From NCBI RefSeq assembly GCF_009720385.1, contig NZ_WARX01000025.1:124001-188000 (forward strand): 64,000 bases of DNA. The letters are read 5' to 3'. Both the position numbers and the translations under genes were made by a program. This DNA comes from Catellatospora vulcania. GTDB taxonomy: Bacteria; Actinomycetota; Actinomycetes; Mycobacteriales; Micromonosporaceae. Below the pieces are notes generated by a model. That model saw only the letters and a program-made list of their open reading frames with translations. It was not told the DNA's origin and searched no databases. Below, piece after piece: positions 6,598-15,884 of the stretch; the first letter of the stretch is position 1, and each line of letters opens with the position of its first letter.

Positions 6598-8494
6598 AGC
6601 GGGGTGGGATGCGGCGGCGGGCGTCGGTGGCGGTGGACGGGCCGGGGGTCCAGGTGGAGACCCATTCGCCCTGGTCGGGTGGGCCGATGATGCCGGCTTC
6701 CAGGGTGGTGTGGGCACCGGCGAGGACGCGGCGGGCCAGGGCGACGTCGGCGGCGTCGGTGTTGTTCCAGAGGGCGTGTTCGAGGATGACGATGCGGCCA
6801 CGGGACTGCCGGCAGAAGAGGTCGGCGAGTTCGAGTTCCTCGGGTCGGCCGGAGGCGGTGGCGCGGGAGCAGACCGCGGCGATGGCGAACAGCTCCGCGC
6901 CGATGTCGACGATGCGACCCAGGAAGGCCTGCCGGTGTTCCAGTTTGCCCTGCCAGCGGGCCATACCCTGGAAGGTGTTGCGGGCCAGGCGGCGCGAGGC
7001 GCGCTCGGCCCAGCGCACGTGCTTGGCCAGCGGGCCGAACTTGCGGTATCCGCCGAAGGTGCCCCGCCCGACGGCGAGGGTGGGCAGCCAGCGGGCGTAG
7101 AAGCCGGTGGCGCGCAGCAGTGCCTTGCCCTTGGCGCCGACGGACGACTTCGGGTCGATGAGCGCCCCGGCGACGGACAGGTGCTGGTCCACCGCCTCGC
7201 GGGCGATGAACAGGTGCATGATCTCGGTGGAGCCTTCGAAGATACGGTTGATGCGCAGGTCGCGCAGGATCTGCTCGACGCCGATCGCCTTCTCGCCGCG
7301 GGCGGCCAGCGAGTCGGCGCTCTCGTAGCCGCGCCCGCCGCGGATCTGCACCAGCTCGTCGGCGACCTGCCAGGCCAGCTCGGAGCCGTACAGCTTGACG
7401 AGCGCGGCCTCGATGCGGAAGTCGTTGCGGTCGTCGTCGGCGAGCATGCAGCACAGGTCGAGCATTGACTCCATGCCGTACGCCGTGGCCGCGATGAACG
7501 CGATCTTCGTGGCGACGGCCTCGTGCTGGCCGACCGGCCGTCCCCACTGGACGCGCTGCTGGGACCAGCCCCGGGCGACGGCGAGGCACCACTTCGACGC
7601 GCCGACGCACATCGCGGGCAGGGAGAGGCGACCGGTGTTCAGGGTGCTCAGCGCGATCTTCAGGCCCTGGCCCTCGCCGCCGATGACGTTGTCGGCGGGC
7701 ACGAACACGTCGTGGAACCGGGTGACGCTGTTCTCCAGGCCGCGCAGGCCGAGGAAGGCGTTGCGGTGCTCGACGGTGACGCCCTCGCTGTCACCCTCGA
7801 CGACGAACGCGGTGATGCCGCCGCGGCGGCCCTCGCCCTTGGGCACCATCGCCATGACCACGAGCAGCGTCGCGACGGTGCCGTTGGTGGCCCACAGCTT
7901 GACGCCGTTGAGGCGGTATCCGCCCTCGACCGGGGTGGCGGTGGCCCCCATCCGGGCCGGGTCGGAGCCGACGTCGGGTTCGGTGAGCAGGAACGCCGAC
8001 ACCTCCCCCGCGGCGAGGCGGGGCAGGAAGCGCTGCTTCTGCTCCTTGGTGCCGAACAGTTTGAGCGGCTGCGGCACGCCGATGGACTGGTGCGCCGACA
8101 GCAGCGCGCCGATCGCCGGGCTGACCGAACCGGCCAGCGTCAGCGCGCGGCAGTAGTCCAGGTGGGACAGGCCGAGGCCGCCGTACCCGGGATCGATCTT
8201 CATGCCGAACGCGCCGAGTTCGGCCAGGCCCTGGAAGACCTCGTCGGGGATGCGGGCGTCGCGCTCGATGGCGGCCCCGTCGACCTCGGTGCTGACGTAC
8301 TCGCCGAGCCTGGTCAGGAACTGCGCGGCGTCGGGGTTCGGGGCGGGCTGCGGCCACGGGTGGATCAGGTCCATCCGCAACCGGCCGAGGAACAGCTGCT
8401 TACCGAAGCTGGGCTTGCGCCACTCGCTCTCCCGGGCGGCCTCGGCCACCTGCCGGGCCTGGTCTGCGGTCACCTCACGCTGCACGGTCGTCAT
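6596..8494 (-). CDS. Acyl-CoA dehydrogenase, long form with C-terminal extension
   Basis: 632 residues. FAD-dependent alpha,beta-dehydrogenation of an acyl-CoA in beta-oxidation or amino-acid breakdown. The ACAD core runs through about residues 65-440: LGAFGMKIDPGYGG, AFLLTEPDVGSDPARMG (FAD-binding signature), LWATNGTVATLL, and RINRIFEGSTEIMHLFIAREA, which holds the usual catalytic-glutamate region. A further 190 residues after the core (ATGFYARWLPTLAVG and onward) are helical, as in very-long-chain type enzymes; the substrate is not deducible. The ATG at 8494 has GGGGAG 6 nt upstream. The stop overlaps a family D repeat. Confidence 0.88.
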   Translation of the reverse strand: MTTVQREVTADQARQVAEAARESEWRKPSFGKQLFLGRLRMDLIHPWPQPAPNPDAAQFLTRLGEYVSTEVDGAAIERDARIPDEVFQGLAELGAFGMKIDPGYGGLGLSHLDYCRALTLAGSVSPAIGALLSAHQSIGVPQPLKLFGTKEQKQRFLPRLAAGEVSAFLLTEPDVGSDPARMGATATPVEGGYRLNGVKLWATNGTVATLLVVMAMVPKGEGRRGGITAFVVEGDSEGVTVEHRNAFLGLRGLENSVTRFHDVFVPADNVIGGEGQGLKIALSTLNTGRLSLPAMCVGASKWCLAVARGWSQQRVQWGRPVGQHEAVATKIAFIAATAYGMESMLDLCCMLADDDRNDFRIEAALVKLYGSELAWQVADELVQIRGGRGYESADSLAARGEKAIGVEQILRDLRINRIFEGSTEIMHLFIAREAVDQHLSVAGALIDPKSSVGAKGKALLRATGFYARWLPTLAVGRGTFGGYRKFGPLAKHVRWAERASRRLARNTFQGMARWQGKLEHRQAFLGRIVDIGAELFAIAAVCSRATASGRPEELELADLFCRQSRGRIVILEHALWNNTDAADVALARRVLAGAHTTLEAGIIGPPDQGEWVSTWTPGPSTATDARRRIPPR

Positions 8495-8549
8495 CGCCGA
8501 CTCCCCTGTTTCGGTGGTTTGCGCCCTTGAATCACGCTACCCCGCAGTA

Positions 8550-8563
8550 CTACCGAGCGGTAG
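8550..8563. promoter_or_regulatory. Candidate TetR-type operator upstream of acyl-CoA dehydrogenase
   Basis: CTACCG-AG-CGGTAG is a 6-2-6 inverted repeat 55 nt upstream of the acyl-CoA dehydrogenase start, in its probable promoter. Such sites fit TetR-family regulators of fatty-acid genes; no regulator gene is adjacent. Confidence 0.4.
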
Positions 8564-8588
8564 CAGTTGGCAAACCGGCCGACAGTCC

Positions 8589-9401
8589 TTACTCGTACTG
8601 CTCGGCGGGAGGCTGGATCGGCCGCCACTCCAGCACCTCGATGAACGGGATGCTCTCCCCGTTGACCGCATCGGTGCCCCGCTGGTCGGAGTACGTTCCG
8701 GTGATCTCGACCCAGCTGTCGGCAGGCAGTCCCGCGGGCACGCTGCCGTTCATGCCGACCTTGATCGGGCGGGCGTCGGCCGCGCAGCAGGACAGGATCA
8801 TGCGGGTGAGCAGCTGCCCGCCTGCGGGGTTGTCGGACAGGAATCCGGTGACCCGGACCTGCCGTTCGCCGATGGACAGTCCGTTGTCGAAGATCGCCCG
8901 GGTGGCGTAGTCGAGCACGCTGATCTCCGCGGGGTCCCCGTCCGGCAGCGCCGGAAAGTCCGACACCTGCTGCGAGGAGAGCGCGCTGCCGGCCTGTCCC
9001 GCAGCGTAGGAACCCAGCGCGGGCGGGGCCACCAGCAGCAGGCCGAGCACCGGCGCGATCAGCAGCCAGCCGATCCGCGGCTCGCGGTGCCCGCCACGGC
9101 CGTGGCCACCGACATCATGGCCGTGGTCGCCGTGCCCGCCGCCGGGACCGCCGTCCGTGTGGGCGTGATCGCCGTCGCCGCCGGATTCGTCGTGGTCCGC
9201 GCACTCGGTGTCGACGGTCGTGCCGTGGCGGATGTCGTACCAGAGGGTCATCACGGCGGCGACGACCAGCAGCACGCCCGCGCCGATCAGGAATGGCTGC
9301 AGGCCGGCCTTGACGTAGCGCAGGTACATGTCGGTGAGGCTGGCCTTGAGGATCGCGCCGCCGAGCAGCAGCATCACCACGCCCTGGGCCTGACGGTTCA
9401 C
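8589..9401 (-). CDS. DUF1980 / TIGR03943 family membrane protein with His-rich loop
   Basis: About 270 residues. Two N-terminal membrane segments (VVMLLLGGAILKASL; LIGAGVLLVVAAVMTLW) are followed by a loop very rich in His, Asp and Gly (DHDESGGDGDHAHTDGG and HGDHGHDVGGHG), another membrane segment (IGWLLIAPVLGLLLVAPPAL) and an external domain with ILSCCAADARPIKVG and WVEITGTYSD. The family occurs beside DUF318 permeases, as in B. subtilis YcgQ/YcgR. Its GTG overlaps the permease stop. The histidine loop and the nearby zinc genes suggest metal handling, but no Zur box was seen upstream. Confidence 0.8.
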   Translation of the reverse strand: MNRQAQGVVMLLLGGAILKASLTDMYLRYVKAGLQPFLIGAGVLLVVAAVMTLWYDIRHGTTVDTECADHDESGGDGDHAHTDGGPGGGHGDHGHDVGGHGRGGHREPRIGWLLIAPVLGLLLVAPPALGSYAAGQAGSALSSQQVSDFPALPDGDPAEISVLDYATRAIFDNGLSIGERQVRVTGFLSDNPAGGQLLTRMILSCCAADARPIKVGMNGSVPAGLPADSWVEITGTYSDQRGTDAVNGESIPFIEVLEWRPIQPPAEQYE

Positions 9402-10429
9402 AGCAGCACCATCCCGACTCCGGCGGCGACCACGACCGCCATCACGAACGTGGCCGGGGCGAAGCGCATCGCGAAGCGGCGGCCGAACACCCCGGCCTGC
9501 ATGGAGATCAGCTTCAGGTCGACCATCGGGCCGACGACCAGGAACGCCAGCCGCGCGGTGAGCGAGAACTGGCTCAGCGACGCGGCGACGAACGCGTCCG
9601 CCTCGGAGCAGATGGACAGCAGCACGGCCAGCGCGGCCAGGGCCAGTACGGACAGCACGGGCTGGTCGGCGACGGCCTGCAGCACCGACTCGGGCACCAG
9701 GACGTTGATGGTGGCCGCGGCCATCGCGCCGAGCACCAGGAAGCCGCCCGCGTGCACGATGTCGTGGCGGCAGGCCGCCCAGAACGCCCGCCAGCGGGAC
9801 AGGTCGTCCAGCTCGGGCCGGTGCGGCAGCCTGATCCACTCCTGCTTGCCCAGGCGCAGCCAGAGCCAGCCCATCACCATGGCGACGACGATGCTGGCCA
9901 GGCCGCGGGCGACCACCATCTCCGGGTTGTTCGGGAAGGCGACCGCGGTGGCGGTCAGCACGATCGGGTTGATCGCGGGCGCGGCCAGCAGGAACGCCAG
10001 CGCGGCGGCGGGGGTGACGCCGCGGCGGATCAGCGAGCCCGCGATCGGCACCGAGCCGCACTCGCAGCCGGGCAGCACGACGCCCGCGCAGCTGGCCACC
10101 GGCACGGCGAGCGCCGGGTGCTTGGGCAGCGCCTTCGACCAGAACGAGCGCGGCACGAACACCGCGATCACCGCCGACAGCGCCACCCCGAACACCAGGA
10201 ACGGCGTGGCCTGCACCATCACCGACACGAACACGGTGGTCCAGGTCTGCAGCAGCGGTGTGGAGATCGCGGCGGCGATCGGCTCGCGGAAGATGAGCAG
10301 CGCTATGAGCAGCGCCGCGAGCACCTCGACGGAGCCGATCCGGCCGCCCAGCAGCGGCTTGGGGGCCGGGCCGCCCCCGGCGGGCGGCGACGGGGGCGCC
10401 GCGGGCGGGCGCTGATCGACGGAGGTCAC
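9398..10429 (-). CDS. DUF318 (YraQ/YcgR-type) permease
   Basis: About 343 residues with eight or more membrane segments. Diagnostic region: GVVLPGCECGSVPIAGSLIRR followed by AALAFLLAAPAINPIVLTAT, and a second half with ICSEADAFVAASLSQF and LVVGPMVDLKLISM. Predicted transporter in the cytoplasmic membrane; the substrate is unknown, with metal-related roles proposed for the family. The GTG at 10429 has AAGGA 5 nt upstream and is chosen over a distal ATG-less extension. Cotranscribed with the following DUF1980 gene (GTGA overlap). Confidence 0.82.
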   Translation of the reverse strand: MTSVDQRPPAAPPSPPAGGGPAPKPLLGGRIGSVEVLAALLIALLIFREPIAAAISTPLLQTWTTVFVSVMVQATPFLVFGVALSAVIAVFVPRSFWSKALPKHPALAVPVASCAGVVLPGCECGSVPIAGSLIRRGVTPAAALAFLLAAPAINPIVLTATAVAFPNNPEMVVARGLASIVVAMVMGWLWLRLGKQEWIRLPHRPELDDLSRWRAFWAACRHDIVHAGGFLVLGAMAAATINVLVPESVLQAVADQPVLSVLALAALAVLLSICSEADAFVAASLSQFSLTARLAFLVVGPMVDLKLISMQAGVFGRRFAMRFAPATFVMAVVVAAGVGMVLL

Positions 10430-10544
10430 ACGGATCCTTCGCGGTATCGGGGTGTGCCGACCGGCACAGGTTACCGGGCGCCGGTTCGGTGTTAGCCTTT
10501 CCGGCACAAGCGCCGCTGTCCAGCGGCCTCATATGAACAAGTAA

Positions 10545-10630
<86 letters not shown>

Positions 10631-10662
10631 GGTCAACACCTCACCGCCACGTCTGCTTTCGT

Positions 10663-10684
10663 GATACCCCCAAATGGGGTTATC
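10663..10684 (+). promoter_or_regulatory. Hairpin in the riboswitch expression platform
   Basis: GATACCCC-CAAA-TGGGGTTATC forms a strong short hairpin between the aptamer and the ykoE start. No T-run follows, so control at translation or by an alternative fold is more likely than simple intrinsic termination. Except for the riboswitch, this hairpin and promoters, the 313-bp gap from 10430 to 10742 holds no gene. Confidence 0.5.
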
Positions 10685-10742
10685 GCGGGCGCGACGTGTG
10701 CACTTCTCCTCGTTCGTCCCCTCAACGGACCAGGAGTTATTC

Positions 10743-11327
10743 ATGACTAGCTATCGCTGGCGGACCGTCGACATCGTCGTCGCCTCGATCCTCGCCGTCG
10801 CCTTCGGCGTCGTCTTCTGGGCCTGGGGCCTGCTGTGGAACGGCCCGGCCGGGGCGATCTTCGGCTCGACCTTCCCGCCGGCCGCGGCCGCCATCTACGG
10901 CGTCTGGCTGCTGCCCGCCGTGCTCGCCCCGCTGATCATCCGCAAGCCGGGCGCGGCGATCTACACCGAGCTGGTGGCCGCGATCGTGTCGGCGCTGCTC
11001 GGCACCTCGTGGGGCATCTCGGTGCTCTGGTACGGCCTGGCCCAGGGCGCGGCCGGCGAGCTGGGCTTCCTGCTCGGCGGCTACCGCCGCTGGAATCTCG
11101 GCCAGTCGCTGCTCGCGGCCACGTTCGCGGGCCTCACGGCGGCGGGGCTCGACCTGTTCTACTACTACGGCGACTGGCAGTTCAGCTGGAAGATCGCCTA
11201 TGTCGCCATCGTCGTGGCCAGCACGCTGCTGTTCGCGGGCGTCGGCGGCCACTTCCTGACCAAGGCCCTGGCCGGCACCGGCGTGCTCGACCGGTTCCCG
11301 TCCGGCCGCAGCCGCGACCTGGTCTGA
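10743..11327 (+). CDS. ykoE: ECF transporter substrate-binding (S) component for thiamine/HMP precursor
   Basis: 194-residue membrane protein with five or six hydrophobic segments. It starts MTSYRWRTVDIVVASILAV, with VFWAWGLLWNGPAG and LVAAIVSALLGTSWG in the middle and YGLAQGAAGELGFLLGGYRRW, all typical of YkoE. It binds hydroxymethylpyrimidine or thiamine-like substrates on the outer face. CAGGAG precedes the ATG. Regulation by the TPP riboswitch directly upstream confirms the thiamine link. The stop overlaps the next start as TGATG. Confidence 0.92.
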   Translation: MTSYRWRTVDIVVASILAVAFGVVFWAWGLLWNGPAGAIFGSTFPPAAAAIYGVWLLPAVLAPLIIRKPGAAIYTELVAAIVSALLGTSWGISVLWYGLAQGAAGELGFLLGGYRRWNLGQSLLAATFAGLTAAGLDLFYYYGDWQFSWKIAYVAIVVASTLLFAGVGGHFLTKALAGTGVLDRFPSGRSRDLV

Positions 11328-12667
11328 TGATCACGCTCGAGGGGTACGGGTGGCGGCACGCCGGTCGTCGTGCGTGGGCGGTGCGCGGGCTCGACCTGCG
11401 TATCGAGCGCGGCGAGCGGGTGCTGCTGCTCGGCCCCTCGGGCGCGGGCAAGTCCACCCTCCTGCACGCGCTGGCCGGGCTGCTGCCCGAGGACTCCGGC
11501 GAGGCCGAGGGCGTACGCAAGGTCGACGCCGGCCACGTCGGCATCGTGTTCCAGGACCCGCAGTCGCAGCTGGTGATGTCGCGGGCCGGGGACGAGGTCG
11601 CGTTCGGCCTGGAGAACCTCGGCTGGTCCCTGGACCAGGTCTGGCCCCGGGTGGACGAGGTGCTGCGCCAGGTCGGTTTCGGCTACGAGCGGGACCGGGC
11701 CACCGACGCCCTGTCCGGCGGCGAGCAGCAGCGCCTGGTGCTCGCCGGAGCGCTGGCTCCGCGTCCTGAGCTGCTGCTGCTCGACGAGCCCACGGCCAAC
11801 CTGGACCCGGCCGGGGCCGCCCTGGTCCGCCGGGCACTGCGCGACGCCGTCGACGCCGACACCACCGTGGTGCTCATCGAACACCGCATCGCCGAGGTCC
11901 TGGATCTGGTCACCCGGGTGGTGGTGCTGGAGCCGGGCGGCGGGGTGCGCGACGACGTCCCGCCGCACCTGCTGACCGGCCCGCTCGGCGCGGAGCTGGC
12001 CGCGGCCGGGGTCTGGGTGCCCGGCCATCCCGCACCCGCCCGCCATGCCGCGAACCCGCCCGGCGACGTCCTGCTCTCGACCCGTGACCTGCGGGTACGC
12101 CACCTGTCCTACCCCGACGTCACGATCCGCGCCGGTGAGGCGCTCGCGGTGACGGGACCCAACGGCAGCGGCAAGTCCACTCTCGCCCTGGCCCTGGGCG
12201 GCCTGCTCAAACCCGCCGCAGGCGAGGTGCGCAGCCCCGACGGGTCACCGCACCGCTGGCGCGCCCACGCGCTGGCAGCCCGGATCGGCTCGGTGTTCCA
12301 GAACCCGGAGCAGCAGTTCGTCGCCGCCACCGTGCGCGACGAACTGGCGCTGGGCGGCACGCCCACGTCCCGGGTCGACGAGCTGCTGACCCGGCTACGG
12401 CTGGACCACCTGGCCGGGGCGAACCCGTTCACCCTGTCCGGCGGTGAGGCGCGGCGGCTGTCCGTGGCCACCGCGCTGGCCGCCCGTCCCCGGCTGCTGA
12501 TCCTGGACGAGCCCACCTTCGGCCAGGACCGGCGCACCTGGATCGAGCTGGTCGACCTGCTGGCCGCGCTGCGCGACGACGGCCACGGCGTCGTCACCGT
12601 CACCCACGACCCGGACGTGGTCACCGCCCTCGCCGACCGCGTCCTCGACCTGGGACGAAGCTCATGA
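11327..12667 (+). CDS. ykoD: ECF transporter fused double ATPase
   Basis: 446 residues with two ABC ATPase domains in one chain. Domain 1 (about 1-230): Walker A GPSGAGKST, Q-loop region FQDPQSQLV, signature LSGGEQQR, Walker B LLLLDEP. Domain 2 (about 245-446): Walker A GPNGSGKST, FQNPEQQFV, signature LSGGEARR, Walker B LLILDEP. It energises the thiamine-precursor ECF importer. Both domains look catalytically complete. The start overlaps the ykoE stop and the stop overlaps the ykoC start, so the three subunits are translationally coupled. Confidence 0.92.
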   Translation: MITLEGYGWRHAGRRAWAVRGLDLRIERGERVLLLGPSGAGKSTLLHALAGLLPEDSGEAEGVRKVDAGHVGIVFQDPQSQLVMSRAGDEVAFGLENLGWSLDQVWPRVDEVLRQVGFGYERDRATDALSGGEQQRLVLAGALAPRPELLLLDEPTANLDPAGAALVRRALRDAVDADTTVVLIEHRIAEVLDLVTRVVVLEPGGGVRDDVPPHLLTGPLGAELAAAGVWVPGHPAPARHAANPPGDVLLSTRDLRVRHLSYPDVTIRAGEALAVTGPNGSGKSTLALALGGLLKPAAGEVRSPDGSPHRWRAHALAARIGSVFQNPEQQFVAATVRDELALGGTPTSRVDELLTRLRLDHLAGANPFTLSGGEARRLSVATALAARPRLLILDEPTFGQDRRTWIELVDLLAALRDDGHGVVTVTHDPDVVTALADRVLDLGRSS

Positions 12668-13440
12668 CCAGCACGGCGACCGCGATACAGCGCAGCGACG
12701 CACTGCTGGCGCGGCGCACCCCGGTCGCGAAGATCGTCTTTCTGGCGCTGTTCACCACCTCGGCCCTGTTCACCCGGGACGTGGCCGCGCTCGGTTTCGC
12801 CCTGGTGGTGACGTTCCTGGCCGCGCCGCTGTTCGGGATCACGCCGTGGGGGCTGCTGCGGCGGGGCTGGCCTGCGCTGCTCGGCGCGGCCACGGTGGTG
12901 CTGTCGCTGGCGCTGTTCGCGGCGGACCGGTCAGGGACCGTGCTGGTGGAGTTCGGGCCGATCGTGATCACTTCGACGGTGCTGGGCAACGCGCTGTCGC
13001 TGGCGCTGCGGCTGCTGGCCATCGCGCTGCCCAGCATCCTGGTGTTCAGCACGACCGACCCGACCGACCTGGCCGACTCGCTGATCCAGCACGCCCGCGT
13101 CTCACCCCGCTTCGCGATCGGCGCGCTGGCCGCGTTCCGGCTGGTCGGGCTGCTCGGCGACGAGTGGCGGATGATCGCGATGGCCCGCCGCGCCCGCGGC
13201 ATCGACGCCGGGCACAACCCGGTGCGCTGGCTCAGGCTGTTCGCCGGCACGGCGTTCGGGCTGCTGGTCGGCGCGATCCGGCGCGGCACCCGGCTGGCCG
13301 TGGCGATGGACGCCCGCGGCTTCGACTCCGGCCTGCCCCGCACCGTGGCCCGCCCGATGCCCTGGCGCCCCGCCGACTCGCTGCTCGTCCTCACCGGCGC
13401 CCTGCTCGCCGCGCTGATCCAGCTCATCGCCCACCGCTGA
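12664..13440 (+). CDS. ykoC: ECF transporter transmembrane (T) component
   Basis: 258-residue energy-coupling membrane protein of the CbiQ/EcfT family. It contains about five hydrophobic segments and the coupling-helix motif region, with MARRARGIDAG matching the ARG motif that contacts the ATPases and a second AMDARGFDSG. It links the YkoE binding component to YkoD. ATGA overlap with ykoD. The operon ends here, followed by a long palindrome. Confidence 0.9.
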   Translation: MTSTATAIQRSDALLARRTPVAKIVFLALFTTSALFTRDVAALGFALVVTFLAAPLFGITPWGLLRRGWPALLGAATVVLSLALFAADRSGTVLVEFGPIVITSTVLGNALSLALRLLAIALPSILVFSTTDPTDLADSLIQHARVSPRFAIGALAAFRLVGLLGDEWRMIAMARRARGIDAGHNPVRWLRLFAGTAFGLLVGAIRRGTRLAVAMDARGFDSGLPRTVARPMPWRPADSLLVLTGALLAALIQLIAHR

Positions 13441-13462
13441 CCGGCCCAACAGCCTCCCGGCC

Positions 13463-13545
13463 CCAAGATCACCCGACTTGCCTGGCGCCTGCGGGTGTCC
13501 CCGTCCTCGATACCCACAGGCGCCAGGCAAATCCGTGGGTCTTGG
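13463..13545. repeat. Long inverted repeat, family C, copy 2 (probable terminator)
   Basis: Inner arms ACTTGCCTGGCGCCTGCGGGT and its partner ACCCACAGGCGCCAGGCAAAT, with outer CCAAGA and TCTTGG arms. It starts 22 nt after the ykoC stop, a fit for a terminator of the riboswitch operon. Confidence 0.8.
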
Positions 13546-13676
13546 GAGGGTCTTCGCAGCAACGCCCAGGAACGGCCGCGCCGGGTGGAGCTCGACTGCG
13601 AAGACTTGCCCTCGCCGTCCGGTTGCCGTTATATATCGTTCACCGATTCATTGGCCTCCGCGACGGGAGATCCGGC

Positions 13677-14153
13677 ATGGCGCAGTCGACGACGAAGCGC
13701 GCGGGCAAGCTGGTCGCGGTGGCGTTCGGGCTGGTTCTCGCAGGTCTGGCCGTGACCGCGCACCACGACTGGGAGAACAGGCGCGTGGCCGAGCTGGGCT
13801 GCCGGACCGGACCGCTGCTGCCCTGGATCACCGAGCAGGAGCATCGCGGCGCTTTCCTGTTCCCCTACGGCACGGTCACCTCCTGCCGGGTGCTCGGCGG
13901 CGAGGTAGGTCTGCTCAGCGCGGACGCCGACACCGACCTGCTGCTGGAGACCCGCCGCGGACTCGTGGCCGTGCGGGTCGCGTACCGCGACATGGACCGC
14001 GGCCGGCAGTGGACCGCGAAGGCCACCGAACTCACCGCCGACCAGGCCGCCCACCTGCTGTCCGACGCGGAGGAACGGCGGCTGCGCACCTCGATCGCGT
14101 CCCGCGGCGGCGTGCTCGCCGAGGAGTGGACCCTCAACTACGGCGACGGCTGA
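13677..14153 (+). CDS. Exported or membrane-anchored small protein, unknown function
   Basis: 158 residues. The N-terminal hydrophobic segment (KLVAVAFGLVLAGLAVTAHH) is a signal anchor; the rest is soluble and outside, with two cysteines (LGCRTGPLLPW; VTSCRVLGGE) that could form a disulfide. Repeated acidic and arginine-rich patches (SADADTDLLLETRRG; RDMDRGRQW) follow. No recognised family. GGGAGA lies about 8 nt before the ATG. The promoter region contains an AT-rich block (GTTATATATCGTT at 13628) unusual for this GC-rich DNA. Confidence 0.65.
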   Translation: MAQSTTKRAGKLVAVAFGLVLAGLAVTAHHDWENRRVAELGCRTGPLLPWITEQEHRGAFLFPYGTVTSCRVLGGEVGLLSADADTDLLLETRRGLVAVRVAYRDMDRGRQWTAKATELTADQAAHLLSDAEERRLRTSIASRGGVLAEEWTLNYGDG

Positions 14154-14165
14154 CCAGGATCCGCG

Positions 14166-14224
14166 GACTTGCCCGGCGCCTGTGGGTATCCGGGTTCTTG
14201 ATACGCACAGGCGCCAGGCAAGTC
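14166..14224. repeat. Long inverted repeat, family C, copy 3 (probable bidirectional terminator)
   Basis: 25-nt arms starting GACTTGCCCGGCGCCTGTGG match at 23 of 25 positions around a 9-nt loop. It lies between the stops of two convergent genes (14153 and uppS at 14258) and shares its core with the copy 700 bp upstream. Confidence 0.85.
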
Positions 14225-14257
14225 GAACGGTCAAGAGCCCGCAGCGCGCCGCGCCGG

Positions 14258-15067
14258 TCAGGCCGTCGGGGCGGGTGGGGCGACCGGGTTGGGCAGGGCG
14301 CCGCCGAAGCGGCGGTCGCGCTGGGCGTACAGCTCGCAGGCGTACCAGAGGTGGCGGCGGTCGAAGTCGGGCCACAGCGTGTCCAGGTAGACGTGCTCGG
14401 CGTACGCGGACTGCCAGAGCAGGAAGTTGCTGGTGCGCTGCTCCCCCGACGGGCGCAGGAACAGGTCCACGTCCGGCACCTCGGGGTGGTAGAGGTACTT
14501 CGCGAACGTCTTCTCGTTGACCTTGTCGGCCTTGAGCCGGCCCGAGGCCACGTCCCGGGCGATCGCGGCCGCCGCGTCGGCGATCTCGGCCTGGCCGCCG
14601 TAGTTGACGCAGAACTGCAGGGTGAGCTTGGAGTTGGCGCGGCTCATCTGCTCGGCCGCCTCCAGCTCGTCGATGACGCTCTTCCACAGCCGTCCGCGCC
14701 GGCCCGACCACACGATGCGTACGCCCAGGTCGTTGAGCATGTCGCGGCGGCGGCGGATGACGTCGCGGTTGAAGCCCATCAGGAAGCGGACCTCGTCGGG
14801 CGAGCGCTTCCAGTTCTCCGTCGAGAAGGCGTACACCGACAGGTAGGGCACGCCGATCTCCAGCGCCCCCTCGATGGTGTCGAACAGGGAGAACTCGCCG
14901 CGCTTGTGGCCCTCGGTGCGGGGCAGGCCGCGGTCCTTGGCCCAGCGCCCGTTGCCGTCCATGACGATGGCGACGTGTTTGGGCAGCGCGTCGCCGGGCA
15001 GCTTGGGCGGGGTCGCGCCGGACGGGTGGAGCGACGGCGGCTTCGGCTCGCGCCGGGTTCGGATCAC
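14258..15067 (-). CDS. uppS: Isoprenyl transferase (undecaprenyl or decaprenyl diphosphate synthase)
   Basis: 269-residue cis-prenyltransferase that extends farnesyl-type diphosphate with isopentenyl units to make the lipid carrier for cell-wall synthesis. Family motifs: [14 protein letters not shown] (catalytic Asp and diphosphate site), [17 protein letters not shown], and [20 protein letters not shown]. The N-terminal 30 residues are basic and variable. The GTG at 15067 has GGGGAA 7 nt upstream. It lies 34 bp downstream of recO, the usual actinobacterial arrangement; final chain length (C50 or C55) cannot be read from sequence. Confidence 0.93.
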   Translation of the reverse strand: MIRTRREPKPPSLHPSGATPPKLPGDALPKHVAIVMDGNGRWAKDRGLPRTEGHKRGEFSLFDTIEGALEIGVPYLSVYAFSTENWKRSPDEVRFLMGFNRDVIRRRRDMLNDLGVRIVWSGRRGRLWKSVIDELEAAEQMSRANSKLTLQFCVNYGGQAEIADAAAAIARDVASGRLKADKVNEKTFAKYLYHPEVPDVDLFLRPSGEQRTSNFLLWQSAYAEHVYLDTLWPDFDRRHLWYACELYAQRDRRFGGALPNPVAPPAPTA

Positions 15068-15101
15068 GTTGCGTTTCCCCTGTTCGGGTGCGGGAGCGGG
15101 C

Positions 15102-15857
15102 TCAGCCCGGTTCCCGGCGATCAACCAACGGCAGAGAGCGTAGCTGCCGTTCCAGGTGCCACTGCAAATGCGCCGCCACGAAACCTGCACACTCGCGCTG
15201 CACCGGCGGCTCGGCCCGCTCCGCCGCGGCCCAGTCGCCTTCCAGGAGGGCGAACATCAGGTCGAGGGTCGCCGGGTCGGGATGGGCGGCGCCGGGCGGG
15301 CGGCAGTTCAGGCAGGTGACACCCCCGGCGGGTACGGAGAACGCCCGGTGCGGCCCCTCCTCCCCGCACACGGCGCAGTCGCGCAGCGCCGGGGCCCAGC
15401 CGGCCTGCGCCATGGCCCGCAGCAGGTAGGCGTCGAGCACCAGCGGGCCGGGCCGCTGCCCCTCGGACAGCGCCCGCAGCGCGCCCAGGGTGAGCTGGTA
15501 GAGCCGCAGCGCGGGTTCGCGCTCGACCGGGGTCAGTCGTTCGGCCAGCTCCACGATCGCGCTGGCCGCCGTGTAGCGCGGGTAGTCGCCCAGGAAGCGG
15601 CGGCCGAACAGGTCGCGGCCCTCGACCTGGGTGACGGTGTCCAGCGAGCTGCCCTCGCTGCACTGCACGTCGATGTGGCCGAACGGCTCCAGCCGCGCGC
15701 CGAAGCGCGAGGTGGTGCGGCGTACCCCCTTGGCGACCGCGCGCACCCGGCCGTGCTGGCGGGTCAGCAGCGTGACGATCCGGTCGGCCTCGCCGAGCTT
15801 CTGCACCCGCAGCACGAGCGCGTCGTCGCGGTAGAGAGGTCGACGCATACCCGGCAT
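15102..15857 (-). CDS. recO: DNA repair protein RecO
   Basis: 251 residues. RecO helps load RecA onto SSB-coated single-stranded DNA in the RecFOR pathway and anneals complementary strands. The N-terminal OB fold ([24 protein letters not shown], seen in two parts of under 20 residues each) is followed by a helical domain and a zinc site with CAVC and CLNC. The ATG at 15857 is preceded by TAGGGT with a 7-nt gap, the leaderless pattern seen repeatedly in this window. It lies just downstream of era. Confidence 0.93.
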   Translation of the reverse strand: MPGMRRPLYRDDALVLRVQKLGEADRIVTLLTRQHGRVRAVAKGVRRTTSRFGARLEPFGHIDVQCSEGSSLDTVTQVEGRDLFGRRFLGDYPRYTAASAIVELAERLTPVEREPALRLYQLTLGALRALSEGQRPGPLVLDAYLLRAMAQAGWAPALRDCAVCGEEGPHRAFSVPAGGVTCLNCRPPGAAHPDPATLDLMFALLEGDWAAAERAEPPVQRECAGFVAAHLQWHLERQLRSLPLVDRREPG

Positions 15858-15884
15858 GGCTGCGACCCTACCGGCCCGGGGCGA

